From the NCBI GenBank assembly GCA_011364925.1, contig RDOA01000032.1:1-40468 (forward strand): a stretch of DNA of 40,468 nt, written 5' to 3'. The position numbers were made by a program, and so were the translations under genes. This stretch comes from Promethearchaeota archaeon (GTDB lineage: Archaea > Asgardarchaeota > Lokiarchaeia > Sigyniarchaeales > SOKP01). Below, in pieces: positions 25,289-34,011 of the stretch (position 1 is the first letter of the stretch; every line of letters begins with the position of its first letter). The notes under the pieces are model-generated. The model made no database searches. It was not told the DNA's origin and saw nothing but the letters and a program-made list of their open reading frames with translations.

Positions 25289-26383
25289 TTAATATCTGTT
25301 ATCAATCAGATTAAGAACTTGAATTATTTCTTCTTCTTTCTGCATAAGCGTTAAGAAAAATTGACTAAATTTATTTCGACCATTTTGTGTTTGCATTAGC
25401 TCATAAAGTGGAATTTGATTATCCTTAATCCATAATAGATTAGTCTTGTATTTCTCAGCCTCCTCGAGAAATATAAGTTTCAGATTACTTTCAAAGTAGG
25501 TGGTAAATTCATTGTAGATTCTACTGGCTTGGGTAAGATATTTGGCTATATCCAGTGAAACGAATTTTATACATTCTGCAAGATAATATTGGGCATATAA
25601 TCTTGCTTGATAGAGTACTTCTAGTTGCCAAAATATAAAATGTTCTTTGAGTGAATATAATTCGTCGGTAGGGTGAAGTGATTTCACCATTTCTGCGTGT
25701 AATTTATAAGCCTTTACTCCACAAACCCATTTTTCTTCTTCTTGTGGAGCATCGATTATTCCCTTGATTAACAGTTCCGTTGCGTTAGTGATACTATTTC
25801 TAACTGCTTGTTCCATTGGCAATGGATTTGATAATTTGTTTCCGATAACCACAGCATAATGCAATTCATTAGGGTGGATTATAACATAATCTTCCACTTC
25901 TGTAAAATCATAAATTCGTCCATAAAAAACATTTTGAGAAGTATCATAACCTGTAATTATGACATTATGACCTCGTCTTTCAATTGGAAACCATTCTACA
26001 GCAAAAACTGGTACATTTTTATCAATAGATCCTATAATTTCTTCTTTGAACCCTTCTTCGGCTTGACGGATGATTTTTGTTTCTCGACCAAGAGTATTGA
26101 ATAAATTTTTTATCCCCGGCTCATCTTTTCTTGGAAATTGATAAATAGAGCCTCCCATACCCGATAAAAGAGTCTCAGCATTCCATCCAATAAAAAAAGC
26201 TGCGCCAGAAAGACCAGCAATAAAGATTTTTGAAAGATGATTCTCCTTTTCAATGTAATCGAATATAATCTTCATCGTTGGCACAATATTCAGATCATCG
26301 GTGACTTGATCATTTGTCACCAATTCTCTGCCAATTCCCATCCAAATCAGAGGTTTTACATTAGGTAAATTTTTGTCTACCAT
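25289..26383 (-). CDS. BtrH_N/C39-like domain protein
   Basis: A 364-residue protein. The N-terminal half (about 40-185) resembles the butirosin-BtrH N-terminal/C39-like papain fold: FIAGLSGAAFFIGWN, then VPVFAVEWFPIERRGHNVIITGYDTSQNVFYGR-type text (glycine-histidine at the usual His position), then YGRIYDFTE. A catalytic Cys is not seen where such domains carry one (it reads SGAAF), so peptidase activity is doubtful. The C-terminal half is helical (FIFWQLEVLYQARLYAQYYLAE). Start ATG 26383. It converges with AOR and is followed on the minus strand by nothing close. Binding or acyl-transfer roles are possible. Confidence 0.5.
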   Translation of the reverse strand: MVDKNLPNVKPLIWMGIGRELVTNDQVTDDLNIVPTMKIIFDYIEKENHLSKIFIAGLSGAAFFIGWNAETLLSGMGGSIYQFPRKDEPGIKNLFNTLGRETKIIRQAEEGFKEEIIGSIDKNVPVFAVEWFPIERRGHNVIITGYDTSQNVFYGRIYDFTEVEDYVIIHPNELHYAVVIGNKLSNPLPMEQAVRNSITNATELLIKGIIDAPQEEEKWVCGVKAYKLHAEMVKSLHPTDELYSLKEHFIFWQLEVLYQARLYAQYYLAECIKFVSLDIAKYLTQASRIYNEFTTYFESNLKLIFLEEAEKYKTNLLWIKDNQIPLYELMQTQNGRNKFSQFFLTLMQKEEEIIQVLNLIDNRY

Positions 26384-26462
26384 TAGAAATCTATAGAAAT
26401 ATTAATTTGAAAAACATGGATTTTAATTTTGTAATAGATGATTTTTATTTAGAGTTTTAAGA

Positions 26463-26843
26463 CTAATCCTTCTTGAAAATTACTTTTTCTATACCAACCC
26501 ATTCTTTCGCTTCTTCTAAACTAGAGACAATTTTCCTTTTTGGAGATTTGGCACGATTTATGAGATATTGAAATTCTTCATCTAAAGGGGGATTTTTTGA
26601 AATGATGAAAGCCGATCTAAACAATCTTTCGTTGTTTCTCCTTAAGAGGTCAAGGATTATTTCAATTGAATCAATGTTTAAAAGAATAGCGTCAGTAATG
26701 TCGACGATTACACTCATTTTCTCATGGACATCTTTGGTTAATTCACCAAACTCTTTTATAAATCTTTCAGCTACTGGTGGAGGAAACGTACCCGTCGCTT
26801 TTATATAAAAACTGGTCTCGTTAAGCTTTTCAATTTGGTACAT
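26463..26843 (-). CDS. STAS-like small protein
   Basis: A 126-residue protein with a STAS/SpoIIAA-like alternation of strands and helices: YQIEKLNETSFYIKATGTF, VAERFIKEFGELTKD, MSVIVDITDAILLNIDS, IEIILDLLRRNNERLFRSAFI, KIVSSLEEAKEWVG. Such domains act as binding partners or sensors. Members of this STAS-like group (SpoIIAA/lipid-binding type) have no assigned role in archaea. ATG 26843 is preferred to TTG 26849. It is divergent from the MFS gene starting at 26990 and lies 80 nt upstream of the BtrH_N-like gene on the same strand. Confidence 0.6.
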   Translation of the reverse strand: MYQIEKLNETSFYIKATGTFPPPVAERFIKEFGELTKDVHEKMSVIVDITDAILLNIDSIEIILDLLRRNNERLFRSAFIISKNPPLDEEFQYLINRAKSPKRKIVSSLEEAKEWVGIEKVIFKKD

Positions 26844-26989
26844 ACACAATTCATACCTTCAATTATAAATTTAATTTATTCACTTTGTTCATATTAACTT
26901 TTTTATTCTGATGGTATCACGACTCTATTTCCATCAAAAACTTTTTTTAGAAAAAAAACGATTTAAGGCTTGTTCTATTTAAAAATTTA

Positions 26990-28240
26990 ATGAGTACTGA
27001 AGAGAAAATATCAAAAGGATTACCCATACTGGATAAAACAAATCATGTTAAAATGAGAAATCTCATTGCTCAAATTTTTATGAACTTAATTCACGGATTT
27101 GGGCTTGGAACATTTAACGTCGTTTTCACGCCTTTCCTTAAAGATTTTACTGGGTCCCTCTTCTACACTGGAGTTATTATTTCTTTTTCAAGTATAATGC
27201 AATTTATACCGATGCCATTAATCGGTAAGTTATCAGATAGATTTGGCATCAAGAAAGTTTGGTTATTCGGTCCTCCATTGTATGCTTTAGGTTTAATAAT
27301 TTTATTTTTCTCGAGTACTATCCCTATACTTATCTTGGGTGTGATAGTGTATATCTTAGGGATGATAACAAATAGCATGAATTTTCAATTGTTTGTTGCT
27401 GAAAACAGTGGTGATTCTAAAAAGGGAATAATGTATGGTCTGGTTTTCTTCGCATTCTTTGGCGGAAGTATTGGAGGAGCCTCTTTTGTCATGCTCAATC
27501 CAAATTTTACCTCACAATTCTATTTTCTATTCTTTACTATAATTTTAATTGTGGAATGGCTTATATTGGCTCTCATAATTAGAACTCCAATATCAAAGAG
27601 TGATACACAACCACTAGAATTACAAACTTTGGAAAAAGACGACAAAATCAAACGCCCAAAACTCTTTCAAAATCCCAAAATAAAAGTAGCGACAATATTC
27701 TTCGCATTAGACGTTTTCGTGTGGGGTATATCCTTGTCAATATTCAATGCGGGATTGTCATCATACTATAATTTTACAGATTCAGAAATTGCTTCTGTAG
27801 TTGTCTGGTTTCACGTTTCAAATATGGTTACCCAAATCCCAGCAGGTAGAATCGCAGATAAGATTGGGAAAAAAAAATGTTTGATAATAAGTCAGTACTT
27901 TGGGATGGTGTTCTTTTCCATGAATATATTAGTTTCGATTTTATGGTCAAATGGGATTACAGTCTTCTTATTTCCGGGTTTAATTATTGGGCAAATCTTT
28001 TATGCAATTGCTGTAACCACCTTCATTCCATCTGAACAGATGACATTGACTAACCTAGGTAATAATAGAAAAGCCGAATCTTATGGGATTGTACTTTTTT
28101 TCAGAAGCGTTGGATTGATGCCTACCGGTGCAATTGCTGGTTTTCTTGCTGAAAATGTGCATTATATGGCGCCATTTGTTGTTAGTTTTGTGGGACTATT
28201 TGTTGAAATATGGTTTTTAAGGAGATATTTTAAAGATTAA
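26990..28240 (+). CDS. MFS transporter (12 TM)
   Basis: A 416-residue major facilitator superfamily protein in the cell membrane. Twelve hydrophobic segments are visible in two halves of six, separated by a charged loop (about 200-222, SKSDTQPLELQTLEKDDKIK). The first-half signature GKLSDRFGIKKVW (between TM2 and TM3) and the second-half copy GRIADKIGKKKC match the MFS loop motif. Substrate unknown; drug or metabolite export are both possible. ATG 26990 starts a soluble cytosolic leader of about 25 residues. It converges with the LRR gene. Confidence 0.85.
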   Translation: MSTEEKISKGLPILDKTNHVKMRNLIAQIFMNLIHGFGLGTFNVVFTPFLKDFTGSLFYTGVIISFSSIMQFIPMPLIGKLSDRFGIKKVWLFGPPLYALGLIILFFSSTIPILILGVIVYILGMITNSMNFQLFVAENSGDSKKGIMYGLVFFAFFGGSIGGASFVMLNPNFTSQFYFLFFTIILIVEWLILALIIRTPISKSDTQPLELQTLEKDDKIKRPKLFQNPKIKVATIFFALDVFVWGISLSIFNAGLSSYYNFTDSEIASVVVWFHVSNMVTQIPAGRIADKIGKKKCLIISQYFGMVFFSMNILVSILWSNGITVFLFPGLIIGQIFYAIAVTTFIPSEQMTLTNLGNNRKAESYGIVLFFRSVGLMPTGAIAGFLAENVHYMAPFVVSFVGLFVEIWFLRRYFKD

Positions 28241-28263
28241 TTTCAGGCAAGAAATTCCAATAT

Positions 28264-29127
28264 TCATAATTTCTTCCACTCTCGATAAGATTGTATTAAT
28301 TTTATTACTTTTTCTCGTTCGATATTATCCTCAGCAAATCGCTTTTCTTCGCCTTCGATGGGATTCATCCCTAAAAATAGAACTTTAAGTTTTTCAAACT
28401 TTTCAAACTTTTCCAAGTTTTTTAAACTGGTTAACTTATTTGTATCCAGATAAAGAGTATCAAGGTTAATTAACGATTCCAGATTTTTTATTTCTTTAAT
28501 ATTGTTATTGTTGAGATATAACACTGTAAGTTTACTCAATGCATCCAAGTCTTTGATTTCCTCAATTTGGTTGTATGCAAGAAACAACCGCTCAAGGTTA
28601 GTTAAATTGCTCAAATTTTTGATTTCTGTTATTTGGTTGCGATTAAGGTCCAAGGTTACAAGATTAGAGAGGTTTTTTAAACCACGTATTTCTGTTATTT
28701 GATTTCCGGTAAGGGTTAGCTTTATAAGATTAGTTAACGAGTCTAATCCTTTAATTTCAGAAATCTTATTTTTATTAAGCTCTAGCCATTGAAGGTTGGT
28801 TAGGGAATCAAATCCTTTTAACTCACGAATCTGATTTCCATTAAGGAAGATACGATCGAGTTTAGTTAAATTATCAAGCCCTTCTATCACCTGGAACTCA
28901 TTATTACTAAGATGCAATTGCTTAAGGTTCGGTAGTTCCTCCAACCCTCTAAAATCTGTAATTTTATTGTTTGATAAATCTAAGGCTTCCACATTTTTTA
29001 ACTTATTAAGCCCTTTTAATTCTGAGATTTCTACTATATCCATATCGTTTACACTTAAGCGAATTAGGCCGAGTGCTTCTTTCACATTAAATTTTTTCCC
29101 TTTAACCTTTACTGATCCTAACCCCAT
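28264..29127 (-). CDS. SDS22-type leucine-rich repeat protein
   Basis: A 287-residue protein made of about ten 22-residue leucine-rich repeats of the SDS22 type (LxxLxxLxLxxNxIxxIxxL), for example NLQWLELNKNKISEIKGLDS and NLVTLDLNRNQITEIKNLSN. The first 45 residues are a cap and the last 40 a basic C-terminal cap (RKVxKLIQSYREWKK-like). The DNA shows the matching 66-bp period. LRR proteins of this form bind other proteins; SDS22 in eukaryotes scaffolds phosphatase PP1, and Asgard archaea carry many. It is divergent from the pseudo-GTPase gene and shares its upstream region, which contains an 18-bp palindrome. Confidence 0.9.
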   Translation of the reverse strand: MGLGSVKVKGKKFNVKEALGLIRLSVNDMDIVEISELKGLNKLKNVEALDLSNNKITDFRGLEELPNLKQLHLSNNEFQVIEGLDNLTKLDRIFLNGNQIRELKGFDSLTNLQWLELNKNKISEIKGLDSLTNLIKLTLTGNQITEIRGLKNLSNLVTLDLNRNQITEIKNLSNLTNLERLFLAYNQIEEIKDLDALSKLTVLYLNNNNIKEIKNLESLINLDTLYLDTNKLTSLKNLEKFEKFEKLKVLFLGMNPIEGEEKRFAEDNIEREKVIKLIQSYREWKKL

Positions 29128-29302
29128 TCTAATATTCCTACTATTGGTTAAAATTTTTTTGATTAGTATATTTGTACCCTAATTTAGTAATAAATCTTCT
29201 TTATTGGAAACTGAATCACTCTGATGTGATAACTTTTTTTAACATTTTTTTGCAAACATTTAAATAGTAAAATGTCCATATTTAAAATTGACGTTAGCAA
29301 TA

Positions 29303-29320
29303 ATTATTGACGTCAATAAT
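29303..29320. promoter_or_regulatory. 18-bp perfect palindrome, operator candidate
   Basis: ATTATTGACGTCAATAAT is its own reverse complement. It ends 10 nt before the GGAGG ribosome site of the pseudo-GTPase gene. A partial second site, TTGACG, lies at 28 288-29293 scale, that is 29288-29293, 20 nt upstream. TATA-like TTTAAATAG is near 29258. This is a typical shape for a dimeric regulator binding over a start region, and it could also control the divergent LRR gene. Confidence 0.45.
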
Positions 29321-29340
29321 AAATGAGATGGAGGATGAAA

Positions 29341-30189
29341 ATGAGTTCAAAATCCCATCCTTTTAAAGATAAGGAAATAAATGATTTAAAAACATATCTA
29401 CAGAAGATAGAAGTGCCTGTTGAGAACATTTCAAAAGATATTGATATTGAAGAACTCTCTTCTCAAATAAGTAAGAAATATGAAAAAACAATCAGTCCAG
29501 GGCAAGTTGAAGCAATTTTGCACCGAGTAATGGGAATTACTCTTACAGCTAAACAACGAACCCAATTATACGATTTACGGAAAAAAATTCAGAGATATGA
29601 AAAGTTCTTAGCTAATTTTAGAGAATGGGGAAAAAAGTATGATAATCAGCTAAAAATGATAATTCTTGGCTTAACAGAAGAGCAATCTGATTACCTCTCG
29701 CAGGTTTTAACTAAACCATTTATAGCTCCTGATAGGAATATAATAGGTGTTAATTTTATGACAAAATCAATTGAAAGTTTTGGCAAATTCTTGCCACAAC
29801 TTCAAATCTGGGATATCACCAATCAAGAGCGATTTGCGTTTATAAGACCTCAATTTTATAGAGGGGCTGCAGCAGCATTTCTGGTGTTTAATAAAGAAAG
29901 CCGCTCATCTTTTAATACGGTCAAGAATTATAGTAATGAAGTCAGGGAGGAAACAGGATTAAAATTTAAACTTAAAATCAAACATAAAACTCAGAAAGAG
30001 ATTTCTTTGCCTATAGGACTTATAGCTACTGGAAGAAACAATGTGATACCATATGAAGAAATCTTATCTCTCACCAAGGACATAGGAGCCAGCTACTATG
30101 AACTTGAAACTATAGAAGATGAACGTTTTCAGGAGATACTCATTGGTACAGCTATGGCAGTATTAGTAAGACTTCAAAATAGTTCCTAA
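29341..30189 (+). CDS. Degenerate Ras-like GTPase (pseudo-GTPase) with N-terminal helical domain
   Basis: A 282-residue protein. Residues 1-100 are helical (DLKTYLQKIEVPVENISKDI; LYDLRKKIQRYEKFLANFRE). From about 105 it reads as a Ras/Rab-type G domain: MIILGLTEEQSDYL where Walker A should be, RNIIGVNFMTKSI as switch I, LQIWDITNQERFAFIRPQFY as switch II, AAAFLVFNKESRSSF next. The P-loop lacks GK(S/T), DxxG is WDIT and the G4 motif NKxD is GRNN, so GTP binding and hydrolysis are doubtful. Start: ATG 29341 is six bases after GGAGG (29330-29334); earlier ATGs at 29323 and 29335 are less well placed. It converges with the longin-like gene 12 nt away. A protein-binding switch remnant is inference. 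Confidence 0.7.
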   Translation: MSSKSHPFKDKEINDLKTYLQKIEVPVENISKDIDIEELSSQISKKYEKTISPGQVEAILHRVMGITLTAKQRTQLYDLRKKIQRYEKFLANFREWGKKYDNQLKMIILGLTEEQSDYLSQVLTKPFIAPDRNIIGVNFMTKSIESFGKFLPQLQIWDITNQERFAFIRPQFYRGAAAAFLVFNKESRSSFNTVKNYSNEVREETGLKFKLKIKHKTQKEISLPIGLIATGRNNVIPYEEILSLTKDIGASYYELETIEDERFQEILIGTAMAVLVRLQNSS

Positions 30190-30201
30190 ATAATCTTTTT
30201 T

Positions 30202-30954
30202 TTAATTGTTCTCAAGTGTATTTAAATTTAGTTCAAAAAGTTTATCTTGAATTTTATTCTTTAACTCTTTAGCAAAATTGTTTGTAACTTCGTCTGGAAC
30301 ATAATTTAGGTACTCATTGATTTCATTTTGAATTATCTTGTCTAGCTCATCCATTAATTCTTCGGTTGTTTCGTGACTCCTTAAATAAAGATTCTTATAG
30401 GTATGAATATACCTTGTATTGAATTTTTTTAACCATTTTTTACCAACTTGCTCAAGCAGATTTAGAGTTGTTCTAGAACTAGGATCGTTAAAGTTCGCAA
30501 ACTCATATTCGTACTTAATTAGTCTCTCTTCGCAATATTTGACTACTTGGGCTTTTTGCTTTGAATTTAAATCTGTGTTGGCATTAAGAAATATGATAAC
30601 CATAAATTTTTCGAGTAAGAAATAGATTTGAACTTTAATATTTGAACCGTAAATTTCCAAGTTAGATAGGTTCTTAATGTTAGCTTGCCCTGCGAAGACT
30701 TTAAACGAGCTCAAATACATTGAGACAAGGTCAATCTCTAGAAAATTCTGTTGATCTTTCGACAGATAAGACTTTATTGACCCATATTTATCGTCTTCTA
30801 CTGAATCATACTCAAAGACCGTGATTGTGTTCCCATACTGATCTGCGATAATGATTCCAATAATCGGAGGGATCACATTAAAATTATTTGAGCGATAAGC
30901 GGTTTCGGTTAATCTTTGTTCAACGAAATCATCGCCTTTTCCCGCTTCAAGCAT
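30202..30954 (-). CDS. Longin-like domain protein
   Basis: A 250-residue protein. Residues about 31-155 have a longin/roadblock-like order: IIGIIIADQYGNTITVFEYD, then a helix DLVSMYLSSFKVFAGQ, then KVQIYFLLEKFMVIIFLNAN and helix QKAQVVKYCEERLIKYEYEF. Longins act with small GTPases in eukaryotic trafficking and occur in Asgard archaea. The C-terminal 90 residues are charged helices (ELMDELDKIIQNEINEYL). The gene ends 12 nt from the pseudo-GTPase and is on the opposite strand, so a functional link is only suggested by position. A hidden-Markov search would test the longin call. Confidence 0.5.
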   Translation of the reverse strand: MLEAGKGDDFVEQRLTETAYRSNNFNVIPPIIGIIIADQYGNTITVFEYDSVEDDKYGSIKSYLSKDQQNFLEIDLVSMYLSSFKVFAGQANIKNLSNLEIYGSNIKVQIYFLLEKFMVIIFLNANTDLNSKQKAQVVKYCEERLIKYEYEFANFNDPSSRTTLNLLEQVGKKWLKKFNTRYIHTYKNLYLRSHETTEELMDELDKIIQNEINEYLNYVPDEVTNNFAKELKNKIQDKLFELNLNTLENN

Positions 30955-31097
30955 AAATCTAAATTAACATAAACACTATAAATTAAAGAGGGTGTGCTGA
31001 TTTTTAAGAAAAGTTAGTAATTTTATGCGATTTATGATCGTGAAACATAAAATCGTGAAAAAATTTGGTTTTAACAATTGGTTTTAGGTAGGAAAGT

Positions 31098-32348
31098 TCA
31101 AATTTCTACTAAGACTTCATCTACAGGAATAATTTCTTTTGAAAAGCGTTTTATTGTTACTCGCTGTAATAATAAAAAACCTAAGATTGATAATATCGAA
31201 AGAATCCCAGCAAAATACCATACCCAGTTTGGTCCAATATATTCCATTACTAAACCCGCAACTAAAACCCCAAATAGATTTGGAATTGCCCATTGAAATT
31301 GAAAAACTGCCATATAACGACCTCGTTTATCTTCAGGAGCAAAAGATGCGGCTGCAACTTGTCCGATTGGAAACCAAATCATTTCTCCGACTGTTATGAT
31401 TGCCATCGCGATGAAAAACAAATATGGTTCAGATATAAAACCATACATGCTAAAGCCAACCATAAGAAATACCGCTCCAAATGCCATCATCTTCATGGGA
31501 GCATATTTAGAAACCCTCTTTGTTATCCAGAATTGAAGGAAAACTACCATAATAGCATTCATACTCAACAACCAACCAAAACCTTGCTCGGAGAATCCAT
31601 GTACATCTCGCAAGAATACTGACAGAGTGCTATTCATTTGCATGTAAACTAGCACTATTATAGCTGATAACAATAAGAATAGCACAAATACCCAATCCTT
31701 TAACACATCCTTATATCCTATTAAGGTTTTAGCAATGGATTCTTCGGGTTCATCACCTAACCGTTGAGGTTTTGTTTCAGGTATGACGAGATATACAATG
31801 AGAGCTGTAATTATGCTACTTACAGCATCTATAATAAACAATAACAGATAGGATCGAGTAGCTACAAAACCACCAAGAAGAGGACCTACAACTGCTGAAA
31901 GATTAAGTGCCACTCGCAGGATTCCAAATCCTTCAGCTCTTTGTTCTTTCGGAAGTAAATCTGCTACCATTGCTTGTCTTGCAGGACCTCCAAAATTCCC
32001 TACCAGTCCTGAAAATGCGCCAATTATGTAAAAAAGATTTAGATCATTCACTAATCCCATAAAGACATTTGATATTCCGCTAACAACCAAACCAAAGAGG
32101 ATCATAACGCGACGACCGTACTTATCCGCTAAAGCTCCTCCGAGCGTCCCACCAAAAATATTTCCTAAAGAAAAAATTGAAAAAAGGATTCCCACTTCAA
32201 CCATCCCAACCCCAAAATGCCATGTAATGTACAGAGAATAAAAAGGAAATAATATAAAAGCTCCTAATCTGTCAATGAAAGTAGCTAAGACTAAGACTTT
32301 AAATGCATTTGGATATTCCTTGTATGCGCTTTTAATTCTTGTAAACAT
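31098..32348 (-). CDS. MFS transporter, DHA1-like
   Basis: A 416-residue membrane transporter with 12 predicted helices. The A-motif GGALADKYGRRVM (about 71-83) between TM2 and TM3 and the R/D pattern RQAMVADLLPKEQRAEGFG fit drug/H+ antiporter-type MFS proteins. The second half has WFPIGQVAAASFAPEDKRGRYM, a common motif in this group. GAGGTTG lies 8 nt before ATG 32348 on the minus strand and TATA-like TTTTATATCG about 40 nt upstream, so the start is well supported. Substrate unknown. It is unlike the MFS at 26990 in sequence, so not a recent duplicate. Confidence 0.85.
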   Translation of the reverse strand: MFTRIKSAYKEYPNAFKVLVLATFIDRLGAFILFPFYSLYITWHFGVGMVEVGILFSIFSLGNIFGGTLGGALADKYGRRVMILFGLVVSGISNVFMGLVNDLNLFYIIGAFSGLVGNFGGPARQAMVADLLPKEQRAEGFGILRVALNLSAVVGPLLGGFVATRSYLLLFIIDAVSSIITALIVYLVIPETKPQRLGDEPEESIAKTLIGYKDVLKDWVFVLFLLLSAIIVLVYMQMNSTLSVFLRDVHGFSEQGFGWLLSMNAIMVVFLQFWITKRVSKYAPMKMMAFGAVFLMVGFSMYGFISEPYLFFIAMAIITVGEMIWFPIGQVAAASFAPEDKRGRYMAVFQFQWAIPNLFGVLVAGLVMEYIGPNWVWYFAGILSILSILGFLLLQRVTIKRFSKEIIPVDEVLVEI

Positions 32349-32524
32349 GTATGCAACCTCGAAGTGAGAGATTGAAACTAGTCGATATAAAACAATAATT
32401 TTCAGAGATATATTAATAGTGAAAAATAATCATAAATCTCCTAATAGGTGTTTAAAACAATGAGTATTTGTATTTATAGTTTAAAGAACCGAACTTTCAC
32501 CGAACTTCGAACTTGAAAATTAGA

Positions 32525-33943
32525 TCAGCCACTAATATTTCCTTTTAAATAATTTCGTTTTTGAAGTAATATTTGAATTTGTTCCTCTAAACGAGCTAAA
32601 TCCATTCTTTCCGCGATTTTTCCTCCACTTTTTCTCAACTTCTGCCACTTGATAAAATCTTTTGATAATTCAGTTTGTTCATCTTCAACTCGTTTAGCTA
32701 CTAAATTTAAGCCGTGTATATATGCTAAATTTAAAGCTTGGGTTAATAATTCTTTCGCCTCCTTAAATTCAAAGGAAACCAACTTCAATTTAGCTTGGAA
32801 TAAACACATCTCAGCGAGAAGGGAGTATACTCCATTATTTTCAGCAATAAACCGTATTTTATTAATATACGGTTGAATTTTATCCAATTCGTTTAAATTA
32901 CAGGTTTCTTTTAATCTTGTCAGATAAAGATCGCATATATTTACCAACGCAATAATTTTAAATTCTATAAATAAAGTCTCCTTATCAGCTACTTCCTTAA
33001 AGATTTTTTCTGCCTTCGTACGAGAGATTTCATCGGGTTTTCTTTTTAATAATTCTGCTTCTTGAAGACGATACGCAACCTCGTTAAACTTATAAGTTCC
33101 TTGCTTAACCAGATTACCCATTCGATCGTGACATTGTAGTGCTCGATCAAGACAATTACCTTTTAAATAAGCGTGAAAAAGAGAGCTACTTACAATAAAA
33201 GTTTTCCAACTGTTAATTTTGTAACATAGCGATAGACCCTTTTCTAAATGTTTTATGGCTTCATTAAGTTCACCTTTTTCAGTAAATATTATACCTAAAG
33301 TGTCATGAGCCCCAATAATTTCTTGTACGTCATTTAGTTCGATGGCTAATTCTAAATATCGTTTTTTGTACTCTAAAGCACGATTATGTTCACCTCTAAC
33401 ATCATATGTAATACCTAACCATTTGGAGATTTGAACAATTAGGTTTTTATCATTTATCTCATAAGCGAGTTGGGAAGCTTCACTTAAAAAACTTAAACAG
33501 TGGTTAAGATCGCCTATACCACAATAATAACGTCCCTTATTCAATAAAACATGTCCCTTCATCAATTTGAATTCTTGCGAGAATTTTGGATTAATTCTGG
33601 TTAAGATCTCTTCAGCTTCATTAATCATTTCTAGTTGATTATTTGGTTCAAGTAAACTTGCAAAAATATAACACTTCAATAAGAGAATTCTTATAGTATC
33701 ATAATCTGAATTTAACTCTTTGATTTCTTTATACGCCAGATCAGCGAATTTCGCCGCTTCTTTAGAATTAAGATTATCAACTAGAATTGAGGCTTTTAAG
33801 AAATAAAACTGAAATCGTTCTTGGGTTGTAAACTCTTCTCTATTAGTGAGATTATCCAAAATTTTGAGAGCTTCTTTGAGTTTCCAATTATTTTTAAGGT
33901 ATTCTGCGTGTTTTAACTCTTGATTGTTGATAGTAGGTATCAT
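32525..33943 (-). CDS. TPR-repeat protein
   Basis: A 472-residue protein of tetratricopeptide repeats, each two helices, for protein binding. Clear repeats: ELKHAEYLKNNWKLKEALKI, NLIVQISKWLGITYDVRGE, IIGAHDTLGIIFTEKGELNE and AIKHLEKGLSLCYKIN. About eight repeats are spread over the whole length, with a charged C-terminal helix (LARLEEQIQILLQKRNYLK). No catalytic or membrane part is seen. ATG 33943 is preferred to TTG 33973; GAGG lies 13-16 nt upstream, so the start is plausible, not certain. It lies 68 nt after the winged-helix gene on the same strand, so they may share a transcript. Confidence 0.75.
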   Translation of the reverse strand: MIPTINNQELKHAEYLKNNWKLKEALKILDNLTNREEFTTQERFQFYFLKASILVDNLNSKEAAKFADLAYKEIKELNSDYDTIRILLLKCYIFASLLEPNNQLEMINEAEEILTRINPKFSQEFKLMKGHVLLNKGRYYCGIGDLNHCLSFLSEASQLAYEINDKNLIVQISKWLGITYDVRGEHNRALEYKKRYLELAIELNDVQEIIGAHDTLGIIFTEKGELNEAIKHLEKGLSLCYKINSWKTFIVSSSLFHAYLKGNCLDRALQCHDRMGNLVKQGTYKFNEVAYRLQEAELLKRKPDEISRTKAEKIFKEVADKETLFIEFKIIALVNICDLYLTRLKETCNLNELDKIQPYINKIRFIAENNGVYSLLAEMCLFQAKLKLVSFEFKEAKELLTQALNLAYIHGLNLVAKRVEDEQTELSKDFIKWQKLRKSGGKIAERMDLARLEEQIQILLQKRNYLKGNISG

Positions 33944-34011
33944 AGATAACCAAATCCTCAATTTTGGAATCAAATTTTGATATTATTTCTTTAGTTAAGG
34001 ACCTCTCTTAA

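Noticed and set aside
28400-29050. Tandem 66-bp repeats that might look like a DNA repeat array
   Set aside because: They are the coding repeats of the LRR protein; they vary freely at the third codon position and encode the LRR consensus.
31293-31622. 109-residue plus-strand frame inside the MFS gene
   Set aside because: It is the shadow of the transporter; its sequence reads as low-quality opposite-strand translation with no domain.
32491-32515. Three close copies of GAACTT
   Set aside because: Too short, unevenly spaced and without symmetry; no regulator or element could be supported.
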